A stretch of DNA of 64,000 bases from Gracilimonas sp017641085. GTDB taxonomy: Bacteria > Bacteroidota > Rhodothermia > Balneolales > Balneolaceae. The notes beneath the pieces are model-generated. The model was not told the origin of the DNA. It searched no databases and was given only the letters and a program-made list of their open reading frames with translations. Made by a program: the position numbers and the translations under genes. Each line of letters starts with the position of its first letter. Position 1 is the stretch's first letter. The stretch lies in assembly GCF_046115515.1 (NCBI RefSeq), contig NZ_CP175953.1, one strand, 5' to 3'. Below are positions 1 through 9,527 of this stretch, in pieces.

Positions 1-715
1 CAGCGGTTAATACAAAAGCGGTTTTACCCATCGAAGGTCGGGCTGCTATAATAACGAGATCTCCTTTTTGCCAGCCGGCGGTCATGTCATCAACGGCAAG
101 TCCGGACGGTACCCCGGTAATTCCATAATCTTTACCACGAAGGTCTTCCAGGTAGGAGAGCGTATCCTTCAAAAGCTTTTCAACCGGAACGGCAGAACTT
201 CGGCTTTTTTGGTTGGAAAGGTCAAAAATGCGCTGCTCGGCGGTATCCAGCACATCGTATGCATCGCTGGTGGTGTCGTAGGCATCTTTGATGACATCGT
301 TACTTGCCAGGATCAGGTTCCGTTTGATAGCTTTCTCAATAATGATCTGAGCATGATACTCGATGTTAGCCGAAGAACTCACAGACCGGGTAAGGTCAGA
401 TAAATAGGTTGGGCCGCCACAAGCATCCAGCAGGTTGTTGTCTTTGAGCTCGGTTTCTACCGTGAGCAGATCCAGCGGATTGTCCCGCTCATACAGATTA
501 GATAGCGTTTCAAAAATATGGCGGTTGGCGGTTTTGTAGAAATCGGTGGGCTTCAACATTTGGAGAGCAATGGTAGCCGCTCCGTGTTCAATCAGCATGG
601 CACCTAATACGGCTTCTTCAACTTCTACGGCCTGGGGAGGAACACGCCCGCCTTGTTCCAGAACTTTATCATCATTCTTATAATTGTTGCCGTAAGATCC
701 GTTCTTTTTTGCCAT
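1..715 (-). CDS. dnaB: Replicative DNA helicase DnaB, N-terminal part (runs off the left edge)
   Basis: Reading the minus strand from the ATG at 715 gives an uninterrupted frame to the window edge. It starts MAKKNGSYGN and continues with the DnaB N-terminal helical domain (VEEAVLGAMLIEHGA, then DFYKTANRHIFE). Near position 1 it reaches the start of the RecA-like ATPase domain, with the Walker A stretch AARPSMGKTAF. DnaB is the hexameric helicase that unwinds DNA at the replication fork. The linker and domain order look normal, and the C-terminal half lies outside the window. The 121 bases upstream separate it from the GNAT gene on the same strand; no strong ribosome binding site is seen. Assignment is secure. 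Confidence 0.95.
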   Translation of the reverse strand, partial: MAKKNGSYGNNYKNDDKVLEQGGRVPPQAVEVEEAVLGAMLIEHGAATIALQMLKPTDFYKTANRHIFETLSNLYERDNPLDLLTVETELKDNNLLDACGGPTYLSDLTRSVSSSANIEYHAQIIIEKAIKRNLILASNDVIKDAYDTTSDAYDVLDTAEQRIFDLSNQKSRSSAVPVEKLLKDTLSYLEDLRGKDYGITGVPSGLAVDDMTAGWQKGDLVIIAARPSMGKTAFVLTA

Positions 716-836
716 GATTGAAACTGAAAACTAAAGGGTACTGCTGAAATCCGAACTTCGAAAATAGGTATAATATGAAAGCAAAATGAGATTCTTTTTA
801 AACAATTTTTGAACAGGGTTATCCACATTGCGTTAA

Positions 837-1364
837 TTAATCGGTACTCAATTTGGAGTAGATGTCAATGTCGATATAGCGCCCGTTTTTTATCTCTGCA
901 TTTCGCATGGTTCCTTCGAAGGTGAAGTTGAGTTTATCGAGCGCTTTTTTGCAGTTTGTGTTTTGGCTCTCTACAAATCCTTCAATGCGGTGGAGGTTCA
1001 ATTCTTCAAACCCATGTTTAAGAATGACCGGGATCGCTTCGCCCATAAAACCGTTTCCCCAAAATTCAGGCAGCAGCCAAAATCCAAATTCTGCCTTTTT
1101 ATGATCCCGTTCGATATCGTTAAGTCCACCCGCGCCAATAAACTTCCCTGAACCCTTCAAGCAAATAGCCCACCATGCACCGGTTTCATTTTTTTCGTGA
1201 TCAGCAAACCATTTCATTTGCTCTTTGGCTGACTCCCTGGTCTCAAAACTGATGCCGTAATACTTAATGATGTCCGGGTTGGATAGACCTTTAAACACAT
1301 TATCGAGGTCGCTTTCGGTAAAGGAGCGGAGAATAAGTTGTTCAGTTTTAAGGGTGGGAATCAT
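837..1364 (-). CDS. GNAT family N-acetyltransferase (RimJ/RimL-like)
   Basis: A 175-residue protein of the usual single-domain GNAT length. It opens with the RimJ/RimL-type strand LKTEQLILRSFTESDLD and carries the acetyl-CoA pyrophosphate-binding loop FWGNGFMGEA at residues 101-110, followed by HRIEGFVESQNT and KKALDKLNF. Those features are typical of acetyltransferases acting on protein N-termini, ribosomal proteins or small amines. The actual acceptor cannot be read from the sequence. It lies upstream of dnaB on the same strand and is divergent from the histidine kinase gene. Family assignment is firm; substrate is unknown. Confidence 0.88.
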   Translation of the reverse strand: MIPTLKTEQLILRSFTESDLDNVFKGLSNPDIIKYYGISFETRESAKEQMKWFADHEKNETGAWWAICLKGSGKFIGAGGLNDIERDHKKAEFGFWLLPEFWGNGFMGEAIPVILKHGFEELNLHRIEGFVESQNTNCKKALDKLNFTFEGTMRNAEIKNGRYIDIDIYSKLSTD

Positions 1365-1424
1365 GTGGCTTGTTAGCTTTGATTAATAAAGTAATAATAT
1401 ATAATGCATAAACTTTAAACATTG

Positions 1425-1432
1425 TATATTTG
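1425..1432 (+). promoter_or_regulatory. Possible -7 box upstream of the propeller histidine kinase
   Basis: TATATTTG matches the Bacteroidota-type -7 consensus TAnnTTTG and lies 94 bases before the TTG start of the histidine kinase gene. No clear TTG -33 element sits at the usual spacing, so this is a motif match only. Confidence 0.3.
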
Positions 1433-1525
1433 GCCCGATATTTCTGTTAAGGACTATTCAAGAGAAGCTTTAGTCATCACGAGATTGCTGATAATATTTT
1501 AAACTAAAAATATCTTCCTTTAGGT

Positions 1526-4500
1526 TTGAAGTTCTTTAACTACTTTCTGTTCCGCTTTTTACTTTTTGTATTGATGCTGTTTGGGCCCGTTAACCTGGCG
1601 GCCCAATTCTACCCGGCAAAAACATATTCCATTGTAGATGGATTGCCCTCCAATGCCATCTATGATGTTGTTCAGGCAGATAACAGCGTTATGTGGTTTG
1701 TTACATCCAAAGGTGTTACAACCTATGATGCACACGAATGGCAGGTATTTCCGGATAGTTTGCAGTTACCCACTTACCTGAGTACCAAAATTGTTAAAAG
1801 CAGTGACGGACATATTTGGGTTGCAGGCAAAAACGATACCGAATATGTCATTAAGCTTTTTGATGACCAGAAGTGGAGTACCATTGCATTTCCTGAAACC
1901 TGGAGAGAGAAACAGTCTGCTTTTTCGTTTGAAGTTATGACGACCGGAGATCAACATAAGATCGTATTGGCCGGTATGCGGGAAGTGCATCTATACTCTA
2001 CAGAAACCAAACAGTGGAAGCAGCTTACATTTTCCGGAGGGATTAATCCTGCAATCAATTCTACAGTTAATATCGAAGACCGTGTCTATATAAACACTCG
2101 GAAAGGACAATTTGCTATAGAAAATTGGGAGATTGTCAGAAGTGAATACGCGCCTTATTTCCATGAATTTCAGGATGTACTCACGGTTACAAAGAAAGAC
2201 AGCATTCTGTATGTATTAGGGTTCGATTGGCTGGCAAAAATTGAGGATGATAATTTTAAGCTGCTTTCAGACAACTTGGGTATAAAAGTTCGCTCTACCT
2301 ATAACCGCCATTCTTTAGTGATTGATCAACGCAACAGGATTTTCTTCAGCAGTAACTCACGTGTAATGCAATTTAACAGCGTGACGGGCAAAACCATACC
2401 ACTTGAAGTGAATGGGCGCACCAATAATATCTTCTCCAACAAACTGTACCTGGATAAAGAACAAAATATATGGTCGGTTGATAATCGGGGGTTGTTCAAG
2501 TTTAATATCCTGAATTTTAAAAGTTATAACAGAGATTCCGGACTTGCTGAAAATGAGGTAAGCGCCATTTTTGAAGCAACTGATGGTACGCTATATATAG
2601 CTAACCCTTCTCACCTTCATGTTTTGGAGGATGGGCAAATATCCAGGCAATATTCACTCAAAACAAATCAAGACAGGCCAACTCGGTTATCGCAAATAAC
2701 AGAACATTATGATGGTTCTCTTTATTTAGCGGCTGGTGCTGCAGGTTTATACCAACTAAAGAACGGAGCATTATCGCCAGTATTTGAAAGTCATTCCATC
2801 CAATATGTTACGGGAGTACAAAGCTTTGATGGGCATATTTATTTCTCCAATTCGGAATTCATTTACCGAATAGAGGAGGATGGTACATTCTCAAAATTGA
2901 ATGAAGAGGCCTTTTATTACATTCGCAACATTGTTGAATTAGATGAAGATAAATTGGCTTTTCTTAGTGCACGGGAAGGTTTGTACCTCTACAAAGATGG
3001 AGAAGTAACGAACTACAATTCAGGCCTGATTAACTACAATAACATCTACGATGCTGTTTATTGGCAAGATCGCCTGTTACTTGGTACTTCAGCCGGATTA
3101 GCCACTCTGGATGGAGATCAGATCACTCCATTTCAAATCAGTAATTTTGATGATGTGGTCTTTTCTTTACTGGTTGACCGAAAAAGTCAGTTGTGGATTG
3201 GTACTTTTAACGGAGTGTTTAAATGGGATGGCCAAACTCTGGAGCAATTTTCGGTGGCACAGGGACTGACAGGAAATGAAATCAACAGGAATGCTTTAAT
3301 ACAGGATAAAGAAGGCGATATTTGGATTGGCACCGAACTGGGAGTGAGCGCTTACGATGAGGACGAGGATATGTCGGCCGAGAAAGATCCGGACTTATAC
3401 TTTACATCCGTTCGTACTGAAGATAATCGTGAATTGACTTTAGCTACTTCCCCTGAACTTGCATACACTCAGAATACGCTAACGTTCCGGTTCAAGGGAA
3501 TCTCTTTCCTATATAATGACCGTATTTTTTACCGCTACCGGCTTTCGGGATTGGAGGACGACTGGAATTTCTCTAACAATTTTAGCAATCCCGGTGTCAC
3601 CTACCGAAACCTCGATTCAGGCTTTTACACCTTTGAGGTGCAGGCACGGAATGAAATCAGCGACTGGAGTGAATCCAGGGAATTTACCTTCACCATTGCA
3701 AAGCCTTTTTACAGTACCTGGTGGTTTTTTGGTTTAGCCGTCATTTTGTTCGCTGTGATTATATACATAGCTCTTCGTTTGCGCTATCTGTATTTGATTA
3801 CCAAGCAAAAAAAGCTGAAGGAAATGGTTGAAGATCGAACCCGAAGTATCACCGACAAGAACCTTCAGATCAAATCAAAAAATGAAGAACTGCTTCAGGT
3901 TAATAAAGAACTACATGAAAAGACGGACTCACTGAATTCGGCTTTAAATAAATTAGAAACAGCACAGGTTAAACTTGTTCAAAAAGAAAAAATGGCTGCT
4001 TTAGGGGTTTTAACAGCCGGTGTAGCTCATGAAATCAACAACCCTGTCAACTATATTAAATCTGCTTCAGAGCTCATCAGCCAGATGATAGAAGAGGAAG
4101 ACGATAAACTGGTTATCGAAGAGAAAGAGGTTTTTCAGGAAGTGTTCAAAACCATTGAAATTGGTGTAGGGCGCATTGTGTCAATTGTAAGGAGTCTGAG
4201 TTCATTCAGCAGAACGAATGAGACTGACAAAGGTGACTGTGACATCAATAGTATTTTTGACGAGTGTTTGCTGATTTTGAAAAATGAGTACAAAGGCCGC
4301 GTAGATATTGTGAAAGACTACAGCGAGAAGGCGGTCACCATTCAGGGCAATGAAGGCAAGTTATATCAGCTGTTCACTAATATCATTATGAATGCCATCC
4401 AGGCCATAGAAGGAGAAGGGGTTGTTTCTATAAAAACTTGGAATAAAGATCATACCGTTTATATTGAAGTGAAGGATACCGGGAAAGGGTTTGACGAAAC

Positions 4501-4690
4501 CGTAAAAGAGAAATTGTTCGATCCCTTTTTCACTACAAAAGAACCAGGAAAGGGTACCGGATTAGGTTTATCCATTGCTTATAACATTGTGGAAGAACAC
4601 AACGGTGAAATTCATTATGATTCAGCTCCCGGTGCAGGGACTACCGTAACCGTTAAATTCCCTGAAAAGCAGGTTAATGATGTCGTCTAA
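1526..4690 (+). CDS. Two-component-propeller sensor histidine kinase (Reg_prop / Y_Y_Y / HisKA-HATPase)
   Basis: A 1054-residue membrane sensor. It starts at a TTG with a signal peptide (residues about 1-26, ending LAAQ). A large periplasmic part of repeated propeller blades follows, with motifs such as QLWIGTFNGVFKWDG and DIWIGTELGVSAYD, then a Y_Y_Y domain (about 640-720) and one membrane helix (about 731-757). After a coiled coil comes a kinase core with phospho-acceptor H835 in GVAHEINNP, an N box (NIIMNAIQAI), DTGKGFDE and GTGLGLSIA near residue 1010. Unlike many hybrid relatives of this architecture, it has no fused receiver or DNA-binding domain. The receiver is instead encoded by the next, overlapping gene. 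The ligand is unknown; relatives in Bacteroidota often sense glycans. Confidence 0.92.
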   Translation: MKFFNYFLFRFLLFVLMLFGPVNLAAQFYPAKTYSIVDGLPSNAIYDVVQADNSVMWFVTSKGVTTYDAHEWQVFPDSLQLPTYLSTKIVKSSDGHIWVAGKNDTEYVIKLFDDQKWSTIAFPETWREKQSAFSFEVMTTGDQHKIVLAGMREVHLYSTETKQWKQLTFSGGINPAINSTVNIEDRVYINTRKGQFAIENWEIVRSEYAPYFHEFQDVLTVTKKDSILYVLGFDWLAKIEDDNFKLLSDNLGIKVRSTYNRHSLVIDQRNRIFFSSNSRVMQFNSVTGKTIPLEVNGRTNNIFSNKLYLDKEQNIWSVDNRGLFKFNILNFKSYNRDSGLAENEVSAIFEATDGTLYIANPSHLHVLEDGQISRQYSLKTNQDRPTRLSQITEHYDGSLYLAAGAAGLYQLKNGALSPVFESHSIQYVTGVQSFDGHIYFSNSEFIYRIEEDGTFSKLNEEAFYYIRNIVELDEDKLAFLSAREGLYLYKDGEVTNYNSGLINYNNIYDAVYWQDRLLLGTSAGLATLDGDQITPFQISNFDDVVFSLLVDRKSQLWIGTFNGVFKWDGQTLEQFSVAQGLTGNEINRNALIQDKEGDIWIGTELGVSAYDEDEDMSAEKDPDLYFTSVRTEDNRELTLATSPELAYTQNTLTFRFKGISFLYNDRIFYRYRLSGLEDDWNFSNNFSNPGVTYRNLDSGFYTFEVQARNEISDWSESREFTFTIAKPFYSTWWFFGLAVILFAVIIYIALRLRYLYLITKQKKLKEMVEDRTRSITDKNLQIKSKNEELLQVNKELHEKTDSLNSALNKLETAQVKLVQKEKMAALGVLTAGVAHEINNPVNYIKSASELISQMIEEEDDKLVIEEKEVFQEVFKTIEIGVGRIVSIVRSLSSFSRTNETDKGDCDINSIFDECLLILKNEYKGRVDIVKDYSEKAVTIQGNEGKLYQLFTNIIMNAIQAIEGEGVVSIKTWNKDHTVYIEVKDTGKGFDETVKEKLFDPFFTTKEPGKGTGLGLSIAYNIVEEHNGEIHYDSAPGAGTTVTVKFPEKQVNDVV

Positions 4691-5051
4691 ACCGTCCATA
4701 CTGTATGTAGATGATGAACACATCAATCTTTTCTTATTTGGCAGGTTGATGGATAAATACTTTAAAGTTATTACGGCTATATCAGGGCCCGAAGGTTTGC
4801 AAAAACTGGAGAATAACCCTGAAATTAAATTGGTTATTACCGATTTAAGAATGCCGAAAATGGATGGCTTGGAGTTTGTCAAAAAAGCAAAAAGCCATTT
4901 TGGAAACATCCCTTATGTGATTTTATCCGGCTTCGAGAAAAGCGATGAGGTCAAAGAAGCCATTGATGAAGGTTTGGTACAGGAATACATCCAAAAACCG
5001 TATAGTTCTGAAGTAGTAGCAAACCGGATCATGGAATGTATTTCAAACTGA
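4677..5051 (+). CDS. Single-domain response regulator, partner of the propeller kinase
   Basis: A 124-residue CheY-like receiver with the acidic pair D12-D13, phospho-acceptor D56 (TDLRMPKMDG), switch residue S84 and K107 in QKPYS. There is no output domain. Its ATG overlaps the end of the kinase gene by 14 bases, so the two are almost certainly co-translated and cognate. With no DNA-binding domain it probably acts by protein-protein interaction or in a phosphorelay. A second ATG at 4680 is equally possible as the start. It ends three bases before the convergent glycosylase gene. Confidence 0.9.
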   Translation: MMSSKPSILYVDDEHINLFLFGRLMDKYFKVITAISGPEGLQKLENNPEIKLVITDLRMPKMDGLEFVKKAKSHFGNIPYVILSGFEKSDEVKEAIDEGLVQEYIQKPYSSEVVANRIMECISN

Positions 5052-5054
5052 TGA

Positions 5055-5855
5055 TCAGGGTTGCCCACCCAATTCATCGTATCTTTTTCTGAGCAATTGC
5101 ACATCTTCCCAGGTAGGCCGCTTGTACTTTTGGTTATAGAGCAAGGCTGCCGGGTGATAGGTAACCATCAGTTCCCGCCCATGAAATTCATGGAATGTGC
5201 CTCTCAGATTACCCAAAGAAGTTTCTTTATCCAGCAGGGTTGTTGCTGAGATCCTTCCCACACATAAAATGAGCTTCGGATCTATCAGTTCAATCTGCTT
5301 AAGCAGGTAGGGCAGGCTTCGCTGACGTTCTTCCGGTTCCGGGTCCCGGTTATCAGGCGGGCGGTGTTTTAAAATGTTGGCAATATAAATATCAGACCGT
5401 TCGAAATTGATGGCTGCCATTATTTTATCCAACAGCTGCCCGGCCTGGCCCACAAAAGGCTCTCCTTGTTGGTCCTCGTTGTAACCAGGAGCTTCTCCAA
5501 CAATCATCAGGTCGGCTTTAGGGTTGCCTACACCAAATACAAGATTGGTACCTTCCAGGTCTGTTTTCAGTTCTTCAGCTTCCTCACAAAGCGCTTTAAG
5601 TTCATCGAGCGTAGAGCATTCCTCAATGAGTTCTGCGGTTGATTTCTGAACCTCAATTTCCGCTTTGTTTTCTTCAGAAACTTCGGCCTGTTGCTGATTC
5701 TGTGGTTCAGATTTATAGGGCGTATCCGGCTCTTGAACCTGTTTATTTTCAATCTCGGATTTGTCCTCCACCTGCACGGAAAAATCACCATACATTTCCC
5801 GTTGTTGTTGAAGAAAACGGGTGGCTTTTTTTAAAAATTCTTTAGGGTCGTCCAT
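5055..5855 (-). CDS. Uracil-DNA glycosylase, family 4-like, without the usual Fe-S cysteines
   Basis: A 266-residue protein with a Gln/Glu-rich N-terminal extension (about 1-75) and a C-terminal glycosylase domain. The domain carries GEAPG at 120-124, PFVGQAG, ILKHRPPDNR and the catalytic-loop motif TYHPAALL (232-239). Family-4 enzymes remove uracil from DNA to start base-excision repair. In the classical enzymes four cysteines hold a 4Fe-4S cluster. Here the KCRPP cysteine is H164, the next one is S180, and the only N-terminal cysteines (C80, C90) are spaced ten apart instead of three. The cluster is therefore probably absent, as in some proteobacterial-type relatives. It is convergent with the response regulator. 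Confidence 0.85.
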   Translation of the reverse strand: MDDPKEFLKKATRFLQQQREMYGDFSVQVEDKSEIENKQVQEPDTPYKSEPQNQQQAEVSEENKAEIEVQKSTAELIEECSTLDELKALCEEAEELKTDLEGTNLVFGVGNPKADLMIVGEAPGYNEDQQGEPFVGQAGQLLDKIMAAINFERSDIYIANILKHRPPDNRDPEPEERQRSLPYLLKQIELIDPKLILCVGRISATTLLDKETSLGNLRGTFHEFHGRELMVTYHPAALLYNQKYKRPTWEDVQLLRKRYDELGGQP

Positions 5856-5904
5856 GAATTAGCTGTTAAAACGATTTTTTACCATTGACTAAGATAAAGC
5901 CTGC

Positions 5905-6528
5905 TCACCACAATTTCTCCAACATTGCATACAGAACTACTCCGGCTGCCACCGATACATTCAGGGAATGCTTTTGCCCAAACTGTGGAATGGCCACAAA
6001 GCAGTCGATATGGGGAAGCAGTTCATCATCAATTCCGGTGACTTCATTCCCCAAAACAATACAGATTTTATCGTATGATTTCGGATCAAAATCAGGCAGG
6101 GAAACACTATCTGTGGTTTGTTCCAGTCCGGCTATATAGTATCCTTCTTTTTTCAGCTTTCTGATAGCCTCAGTGCCTTCCTCCACATACGACCACTCCA
6201 CAAATTCCTCAGCTCCGATTGCTGTCTTATTGATTTCAGGCCGGGGTGGAGTGGGAGAATAACCGGAAAGCACAATCTCTGAAACCCCAAAAGCATCTGC
6301 TGAACGAAATATTGAACCCACATTGTGCAGGCTCCGGATATTATGAACCAGTACCTTTAAGCTGCTCAGCTTTTTGGGAGCTGTTCTGGAGAGGTTCTCC
6401 TTAAGAATTTCTTTCGTAGTTAGTTTGTTCAAAGCCAGTGAATAGTTTAAAATTTCTTCAGAAAAAGCCTCATTACACACTAATGATTGTTTAACTTTGA
6501 GGCCAACATTATCCGCACAAAATATCAT
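5905..6528 (-). CDS. TrmH/SpoU-family RNA 2'-O-methyltransferase
   Basis: A 207-residue SPOUT-class methyltransferase. Motif 1 is NVGSIFRSADAFG (69-81), motif 2 is VLGNEVTGID and motif 3 is SLNVSVAAGV near the C-terminus. Together these build the trefoil-knot S-adenosylmethionine site. The family methylates the ribose 2'-OH in tRNA or rRNA; the target position cannot be told. The first 50 residues are not obviously conserved, so the true start may be internal. No better ATG exists, and 6528 is kept. The gene is divergent from the MFS gene with 25 bases between starts. Confidence 0.86.
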   Translation of the reverse strand: MIFCADNVGLKVKQSLVCNEAFSEEILNYSLALNKLTTKEILKENLSRTAPKKLSSLKVLVHNIRSLHNVGSIFRSADAFGVSEIVLSGYSPTPPRPEINKTAIGAEEFVEWSYVEEGTEAIRKLKKEGYYIAGLEQTTDSVSLPDFDPKSYDKICIVLGNEVTGIDDELLPHIDCFVAIPQFGQKHSLNVSVAAGVVLYAMLEKLW

Positions 6529-6553
6529 TGTTCAGGCATCATTGCATTAATTC

Positions 6554-7789
6554 ATGAAACAAAAGAGAAGCGCAGCGCTCATCTTCATTTTTATTACGGT
6601 ATTGGTGGATGTAATCGGCCTGGGCATCATCATACCGGTAATGCCGGCTCTCATAATGGAGCTTACAGGCGGTGGATTAAGTGAAGCTTCGCTATATGCC
6701 GGCTGGATTACCTTTACTTATGCGGCAACTCAATTTCTGTTTGCCCCTGTAATTGGCGGGCTCAGCGACCGGTTCGGCAGAAGGCCGGTTCTGTTATTCT
6801 CATTGTTGGGTTTTGGATTGGACTATATCCTGCTCGGTTTTGCGCCCACCATCGTTTGGTTGTTCATTGGGCGGTTTCTGTCCGGGATTACCGGAGCGAG
6901 CTATACCACAGCCAGTGCATACATTGCGGATATCAGTCCGCCCGAAAGACGGTCACAAGACTTTGGTCTGATCGGCGCCGCTTTTGGCTTAGGATTTATA
7001 ATCGGGCCATCTGTGGGGGGTATTTTAGGCGAATACGGAGCAAGAATTCCGTTTTTTGCTGCAGCAGGACTGGTGTTAGTAAACATGATGTACGGCTATT
7101 TTGTACTTCCTGAATCTCTTTCTAAAGAAAACCGGCGACCATTTGACTGGACAAGGGCCAATCCGTTCGGTGCGCTCAAGCAAGTAAAGAAGTATCCCAA
7201 AATTGCGAGCCTGGTCGGAGTTTTCTTTTTGGTTTATGTAGCCAATCACGCCACACAAAGTACGTGGACCTATTTTACGATGGAGAAATTCAGCTGGAGC
7301 GAAATGAGGGTGGGACTTTCTCTGGGAGTAGTGGGTTTATCAGTTGTGGCTGTACAGGGAGGATTGATCAAAGTGGCTATTCCCAAACTTGGCAACAACC
7401 GGACGGTTTATTTTGGGTTGATGATGTACGTGCTTGGTTTTCTCGGCTTTGCCTTTGCCAATCAGGGGTGGATGATGTTTGCGGTGATTGTTCCGTTCTG
7501 CGTAGGCGGATTAGCTACACCGGCTTTGCAGGGCATTATTTCTAATGAAGTCCCGCAAAATGCTCAGGGTGAATTACAGGGTGCGTTAACCAGTCTCATT
7601 AGCTTTTCGGCTATCTTTGGTCCGCCTATGATGACGAATCTGTTTGGGTATTTTACTTCAGATATAGCTCCGTTTTACTTTCCGGGGGCACCTTTCTTTC
7701 TTGGAGCGGTTTTGGTGACTGTAGCTATTCTTTGGGCTACAAAGTCGTTAGGTATTAAAGAAAAGATAGTGGTGTACGGGGATGACTAA
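6554..7789 (+). CDS. MFS transporter, DHA1/TetA-like drug efflux
   Basis: A 411-residue, 12-helix major facilitator protein. Motif A is GGLSDRFGRRP at 68-78 in the loop between helices 2 and 3. The antiporter motif C-like stretch GLGFIIGPSVGG is in helix 5, and a central cytoplasmic loop follows FVLPESL. The pattern DVIGLGIIIPVMP in helix 1 is characteristic of the TetA/multidrug DHA1 group, proton antiporters that export drugs from the cytoplasm. Whether tetracycline is a substrate cannot be judged. It ends one base before the convergent SulP gene. Confidence 0.88.
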   Translation: MKQKRSAALIFIFITVLVDVIGLGIIIPVMPALIMELTGGGLSEASLYAGWITFTYAATQFLFAPVIGGLSDRFGRRPVLLFSLLGFGLDYILLGFAPTIVWLFIGRFLSGITGASYTTASAYIADISPPERRSQDFGLIGAAFGLGFIIGPSVGGILGEYGARIPFFAAAGLVLVNMMYGYFVLPESLSKENRRPFDWTRANPFGALKQVKKYPKIASLVGVFFLVYVANHATQSTWTYFTMEKFSWSEMRVGLSLGVVGLSVVAVQGGLIKVAIPKLGNNRTVYFGLMMYVLGFLGFAFANQGWMMFAVIVPFCVGGLATPALQGIISNEVPQNAQGELQGALTSLISFSAIFGPPMMTNLFGYFTSDIAPFYFPGAPFFLGAVLVTVAILWATKSLGIKEKIVVYGDD

Positions 7790-7790
7790 C

Positions 7791-9524
7791 TCATGCGCTG
7801 TGGTCGGAATAATCGGATAGTCTTGAACCCTCATCACTGTGATCCTGCTTTCTGAGGGCAGCTTTAACGGCTTCGTGGACGGTGCTGTAAATTCGGTCAC
7901 TTTTCACAAACGCACCTATTTCTGACCGGCGTATTACATCTCTCACCGGTCCGATTAATCCTGATAAATACAGCTCTATGCCATATTTGTTGAGTGTTTC
8001 GATGATCATCATCAGCGTATCCATAGCAGAAACATCCAGATCTCCTATGGTGCTGCCATCTATAATCACATATTTGGGAGAGGTGTTTCGGTTCATGCTT
8101 TCTTCCAGAATGTAATTCTTGAAGAATTCGGCATTCACAAATGAAAAAGAAGCATCGATACGGAGAATGAGGACGCCCGGAATCTTTTTGGCGTTATCGA
8201 AACGTGAGATGTTTTTAAAATCGCGGGTGCCGGGAATTAATCCGAGCTCTGCAACCGTAGGCTTGCTCATTTTGATGAGTAGAGCCAGTACCGAAGCAAT
8301 GATGCCAATAATAATGCCTTCCTGAATCCCAATAACCAATACGCTGGCAAAGGTGATAAAAGCTACCACTGCGTCTCTGCGCTTGGTATTAATCAGGAAT
8401 CGCAGCTCTTTAATGTCAATCAAGCTGCTCACGGATACCACGATAATGGCCCCAAGCAAAGGTTCGGGAAGCACCTCAAAAAGAGAGGTTAAAAACAGGA
8501 GGGTTAGCAAAATGAGTATTGCTGCAAATATATTATTAATGGAAGTTTTAGCTCCGGCCTGTTCGGCGATGGCTGACCGGGAAAAACTGGAAGAAACCGG
8601 CAACGATTGAAACAATCCACCTACGATATTGCTGCTTCCGATCGCGATGAGTTCCTGATTGGGATTTACAGTATAGCCGTGCTTTCGGGCAAATGATTTT
8701 GACAGAGATGCTACGGTCATAAACTGAATAAGTGCCAGCGTTAAAGCATTGGGCAACAGTGATTTTATCTCGTCATAACTGGTGCTGTGAAAAGCAAAAT
8801 CAGGAAGTCCGGAAGGGATATCTCCAATTTGAGAAATACCGAAATCAGCAATGTTTACAAAAGAAACAACCAGTATGGTAAGCACCACCAGAATCACTGA
8901 CTCCGGCAGATGGGAGTAGAACCTTTTCATCCCCGCTAAAAAACAAATAAACGCAATAGACAGAGCCAAAGATGGAGTATGAACCTGGTCTAAATGACCG
9001 GACAGGTGATAAAAAATCTCATGAATATACTGGGTGTTTGGAATGTCAATATTTAGGAGCGTTCCCATCTGGCTGGCAATGATGATAATGGGGGCTGCTA
9101 TGGTGAACCCGGATATGACCGGTCTCGAAAACAGGTTGAAGGCAAAACCAAGCTTAAATACCCCCATCAAAACCTGTAATATCCCGGTCAGCACGGCAAT
9201 CATAACGGCGAGAATGGCCTTTTGAGTGAGATCATCTCCGGCAAGAATGCCTAAACCTGCTGCCAGAATAAGCATGTCGATGGCTACCGGTCCGATTGAA
9301 ATATGTCGGGAGGTCCCGAAAAGCGGATAAATGAAAAGCGGTAGCAGCCCGGCATATAGTCCATAAATTGGGGGCACACCGGCGATAACTGCATAAGCCA
9401 TGCCCTGAGGAATCAATACAACACCTACGGTAGCTCCGGCCACAATATCGTTTTTCAGCTTGCTGATATCGTAGTTGCTGAGTACCTCGAGAATGGGTAA
9501 GTATTTTGTAAGCAATTTCTTCAT
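7791..9524 (-). CDS. SulP family anion transporter with C-terminal STAS domain
   Basis: A 577-residue protein. The N-terminal membrane domain begins DIVAGATVGVVLIPQGMAYA, the SulP signature around helix 1, and continues PPIYGLYAGLLPLFIYPLFGTSRHISIGP. A cytoplasmic STAS domain covers about 440-555 (VIIDGSTIGDLDVSAMDTL). SulP proteins move sulfate, bicarbonate or other anions, generally with Na+ or H+. It lies three bases downstream of the SLC13-type gene on the same strand, so the two probably form one transcript for anion uptake. The exact substrate is unresolved; sulfate or bicarbonate are the likely choices. Confidence 0.92.
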   Translation of the reverse strand: MKKLLTKYLPILEVLSNYDISKLKNDIVAGATVGVVLIPQGMAYAVIAGVPPIYGLYAGLLPLFIYPLFGTSRHISIGPVAIDMLILAAGLGILAGDDLTQKAILAVMIAVLTGILQVLMGVFKLGFAFNLFSRPVISGFTIAAPIIIIASQMGTLLNIDIPNTQYIHEIFYHLSGHLDQVHTPSLALSIAFICFLAGMKRFYSHLPESVILVVLTILVVSFVNIADFGISQIGDIPSGLPDFAFHSTSYDEIKSLLPNALTLALIQFMTVASLSKSFARKHGYTVNPNQELIAIGSSNIVGGLFQSLPVSSSFSRSAIAEQAGAKTSINNIFAAILILLTLLFLTSLFEVLPEPLLGAIIVVSVSSLIDIKELRFLINTKRRDAVVAFITFASVLVIGIQEGIIIGIIASVLALLIKMSKPTVAELGLIPGTRDFKNISRFDNAKKIPGVLILRIDASFSFVNAEFFKNYILEESMNRNTSPKYVIIDGSTIGDLDVSAMDTLMMIIETLNKYGIELYLSGLIGPVRDVIRRSEIGAFVKSDRIYSTVHEAVKAALRKQDHSDEGSRLSDYSDHSA

Positions 9525-9527
9525 TTG

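Noticed and set aside
68..828. Short frames on both strands in the first 800 bases
   Set aside because: They are shadows of dnaB, which reads continuously on the minus strand from 715 to the window edge.
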